This document shows, piece after piece, positions 5,984-7,172 of a DNA stretch of 7,172 nucleotides. The position numbers were made by a program, and so were the translations under genes. The notes below the pieces were generated by a model. The model searched no databases. It was given only the letters and a program-made list of their open reading frames with translations, and had not been told where the DNA came from. Positions within the stretch are counted from its first letter, which is position 1; each line of letters begins with the position of its first letter. Source of the DNA: a candidate division BRC1 bacterium ADurb.BinA292 (lineage in GTDB: Bacteria; Sumerlaeota; Sumerlaeia; MVZB01); the NCBI GenBank assembly GCA_002068205.1, contig MVZB01000174.1, forward strand, positions 1-7,172, in the 5' to 3' direction.

Positions 5984-7172
5984 GTCCAGATCCGTCACGA
6001 CCGCATTGGGCAGCCCGTCATTGTACTCATACCACGTCGCGCCCCCGTCGTCCGACCGGTAGCACCCCAGATCGGTCCCCACCACCAGCGTGGCCGGCGC
6101 CTCCGGGTCGACGAAGATCGCCGAGACCGGCAGATGGCTCGGCAGGTTGCCCGTCCGGTTTTCCCAGCTCTGCCCCTTGTTCGGCGACATGTAGACCCGC
6201 CCGGCGGGATTGGCCTTGTTCTGCCCGTAGTCGGTATACGTGACCCAGATCGAATCGTTGGCGACCGGATCGCACTTCAGCGTCCCCAGGATCCCCGGAC
6301 GCGGCGGCGTCGGAAACACCGCATTGCTCGCCGCCCCCAGCCCGTCGCCGATATCCATCCGCAGAATCCCCGGGTCGAACACCTGCTGCACCTGATCGAA
6401 ACGATTCAACGCGGCGTAGAGCTGGCGGTTGTTCGTCCCCGACGACAGGTCCGCGATCTCGAACGTCCCACCCGGCACGTAGTTGGCATTGATCGTGGCC
6501 AGTTGCTGCCACTGCGCCACCGCGCCCGGCGTGAACTGCTGTCGGTAGACGTTCTGCAGAATGACCCACACGCTGCGCGGATGCTGCGGATCCACCAGCA
6601 GCGGCGCCACCCACGCCCCCTGCTCGTTATCCGGGATGCCGTTGGGCGTCGAATTGATCTCGGGATAGCCCGTGTAGGTGCGCAAGAAGTCGTTCCAGCT
6701 CTGGCTGCCGTTGCCCGTGTAGCGCATCGTCGTGCCGAAATAGTTCATCCCGTAGAACCCGTCGCCCTGGGCGTCCAGCGTATCGACGGCCACTTCCATG
6801 CAGTCGCCGAACGAATTGGGCCAGTGGCGCCACGTCCCGTCGGGCCGGCGCACATACTTGTCGTTGTCCTGCGTCCCCATGATCAGCGCGTTCGCGATCG
6901 TCGGGTGGTTCGCGATCCGATAGATCTGCGTGCAGTCCAGCCCCTCGTTGCGCTCGATCCAGGTGGCGCCCCCGTCGCTGCTCATGAAAAACCCGCCGTC
7001 GGTTCCCATGTAGATGGTGTTGCCCGTGCTGCCGAAGGCGATGACGTGATGATCGGCGTGAATGTAGGGGATCCCGTCGCCGTCGTCGGCGTTCCAGTCG
7101 GTCATCGGCGTCCAGTTCAGCCCGCCGTTCTGGCTCCGGTAGCTGCGCAGGTTCGAGCCGAAATACAGGCGG
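5981..7172 (-). CDS. BNR beta-propeller protein, paralog of gene B: upstream part of gene A, cut by TAG (5' end off window)
   Basis: This frame is open from the right window edge (first full codon at 7171) for 396 codons and ends at TAG 5981-5983. It aligns collinearly with gene B from about residue 394, so roughly 390 N-terminal residues, presumably including the export signal, lie outside the window. It covers the second half of the propeller region. Asp-box positions read RSQNGGLNW, MSSDGGATW, MSPNKGQSW and RSDDGGATW; the first and third have lost the Asp. Stretches shared with gene B include CTQIYRI, GTQDNDKYVRRPDGTWRHWP, FGDCMEVAVD, NEQGAWV and QFTPGAV. The ATG at 7105 lies inside the propeller and is not a plausible true start. 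The frame stops just before the closing strand of the propeller, and the same frame continues directly into the next entry, so the two entries are best read as one gene broken by a single codon. Confidence 0.85.
   Translation of the reverse strand, partial: RLYFGSNLRSYRSQNGGLNWTPMTDWNADDGDGIPYIHADHHVIAFGSTGNTIYMGTDGGFFMSSDGGATWIERNEGLDCTQIYRIANHPTIANALIMGTQDNDKYVRRPDGTWRHWPNSFGDCMEVAVDTLDAQGDGFYGMNYFGTTMRYTGNGSQSWNDFLRTYTGYPEINSTPNGIPDNEQGAWVAPLLVDPQHPRSVWVILQNVYRQQFTPGAVAQWQQLATINANYVPGGTFEIADLSSGTNNRQLYAALNRFDQVQQVFDPGILRMDIGDGLGAASNAVFPTPPRPGILGTLKCDPVANDSIWVTYTDYGQNKANPAGRVYMSPNKGQSWENRTGNLPSHLPVSAIFVDPEAPATLVVGTDLGCYRSDDGGATWYEYNDGLPNAVVTDLD
6819..6885. repeat. 67-bp tract identical to 2591-2657 (gene A copy)
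   Basis: This is the gene A copy of the perfect direct repeat within the propeller-coding region. Synonymous positions are identical throughout the tract although the surrounding codons have diverged. Confidence 0.9.

Overview
The window reads as part of the genome of a GC-rich Gram-negative bacterium, roughly 60-65% G+C by eye. The coding is almost entirely on the minus strand. It consists of two very large, head-to-tail paralogous genes for modular secreted proteins. No housekeeping gene fixes the taxonomy. The lipoprotein signal and the combination of BNR/VPS10-type propeller, jelly-roll, fibronectin type III (FN3) and ASH-like domains recall environmental bacteria such as Planctomycetota and related phyla, but that is only a guess.

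Layout on the minus strand, in the direction of transcription. Gene A enters from the right edge with its 5' end missing and ends at a TGA at 4337-4339. It is interrupted by one in-frame TAG at 5981-5983. A 214-bp spacer (4123-4336) follows, with a weak terminator-like element, a perfect 9-bp GC-rich hairpin and a weak promoter-like hexamer. Gene B starts at 4122 with a lipoprotein signal peptide and stays open for 1374 codons to the left edge. Its stop lies outside the window; by comparison with gene A about 57 residues are missing.

Both proteins share one architecture: an Asp-box (BNR) beta-propeller region ending in a GTFGRG-(L/M)-WE strand, a short segment resembling the first strand of an ASH/HYDIN-type Ig domain, a variable linker, a MAM/immune-inhibitor-A-like jelly-roll ending in GVWIDDVV, FN3 modules (three in B, two in A), and a segment resembling the rest of the ASH-like domain. 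They look like cell-surface proteins that bind or act on a polymer or protein. No sialidase active-site signature is visible, so no enzymatic activity is assigned.

The points most worth following are the amber codon replacing a tyrosine codon in gene A, an ASH-like domain apparently split by the inserted jelly-roll and FN3 modules in both paralogs, a 67-bp perfectly identical tract shared by the two genes, and the FN3 copy-number difference. I found no defence system, CRISPR array, mobile element, tRNA or rRNA. The long plus-strand open frames are codon-register shadows of the minus-strand genes.
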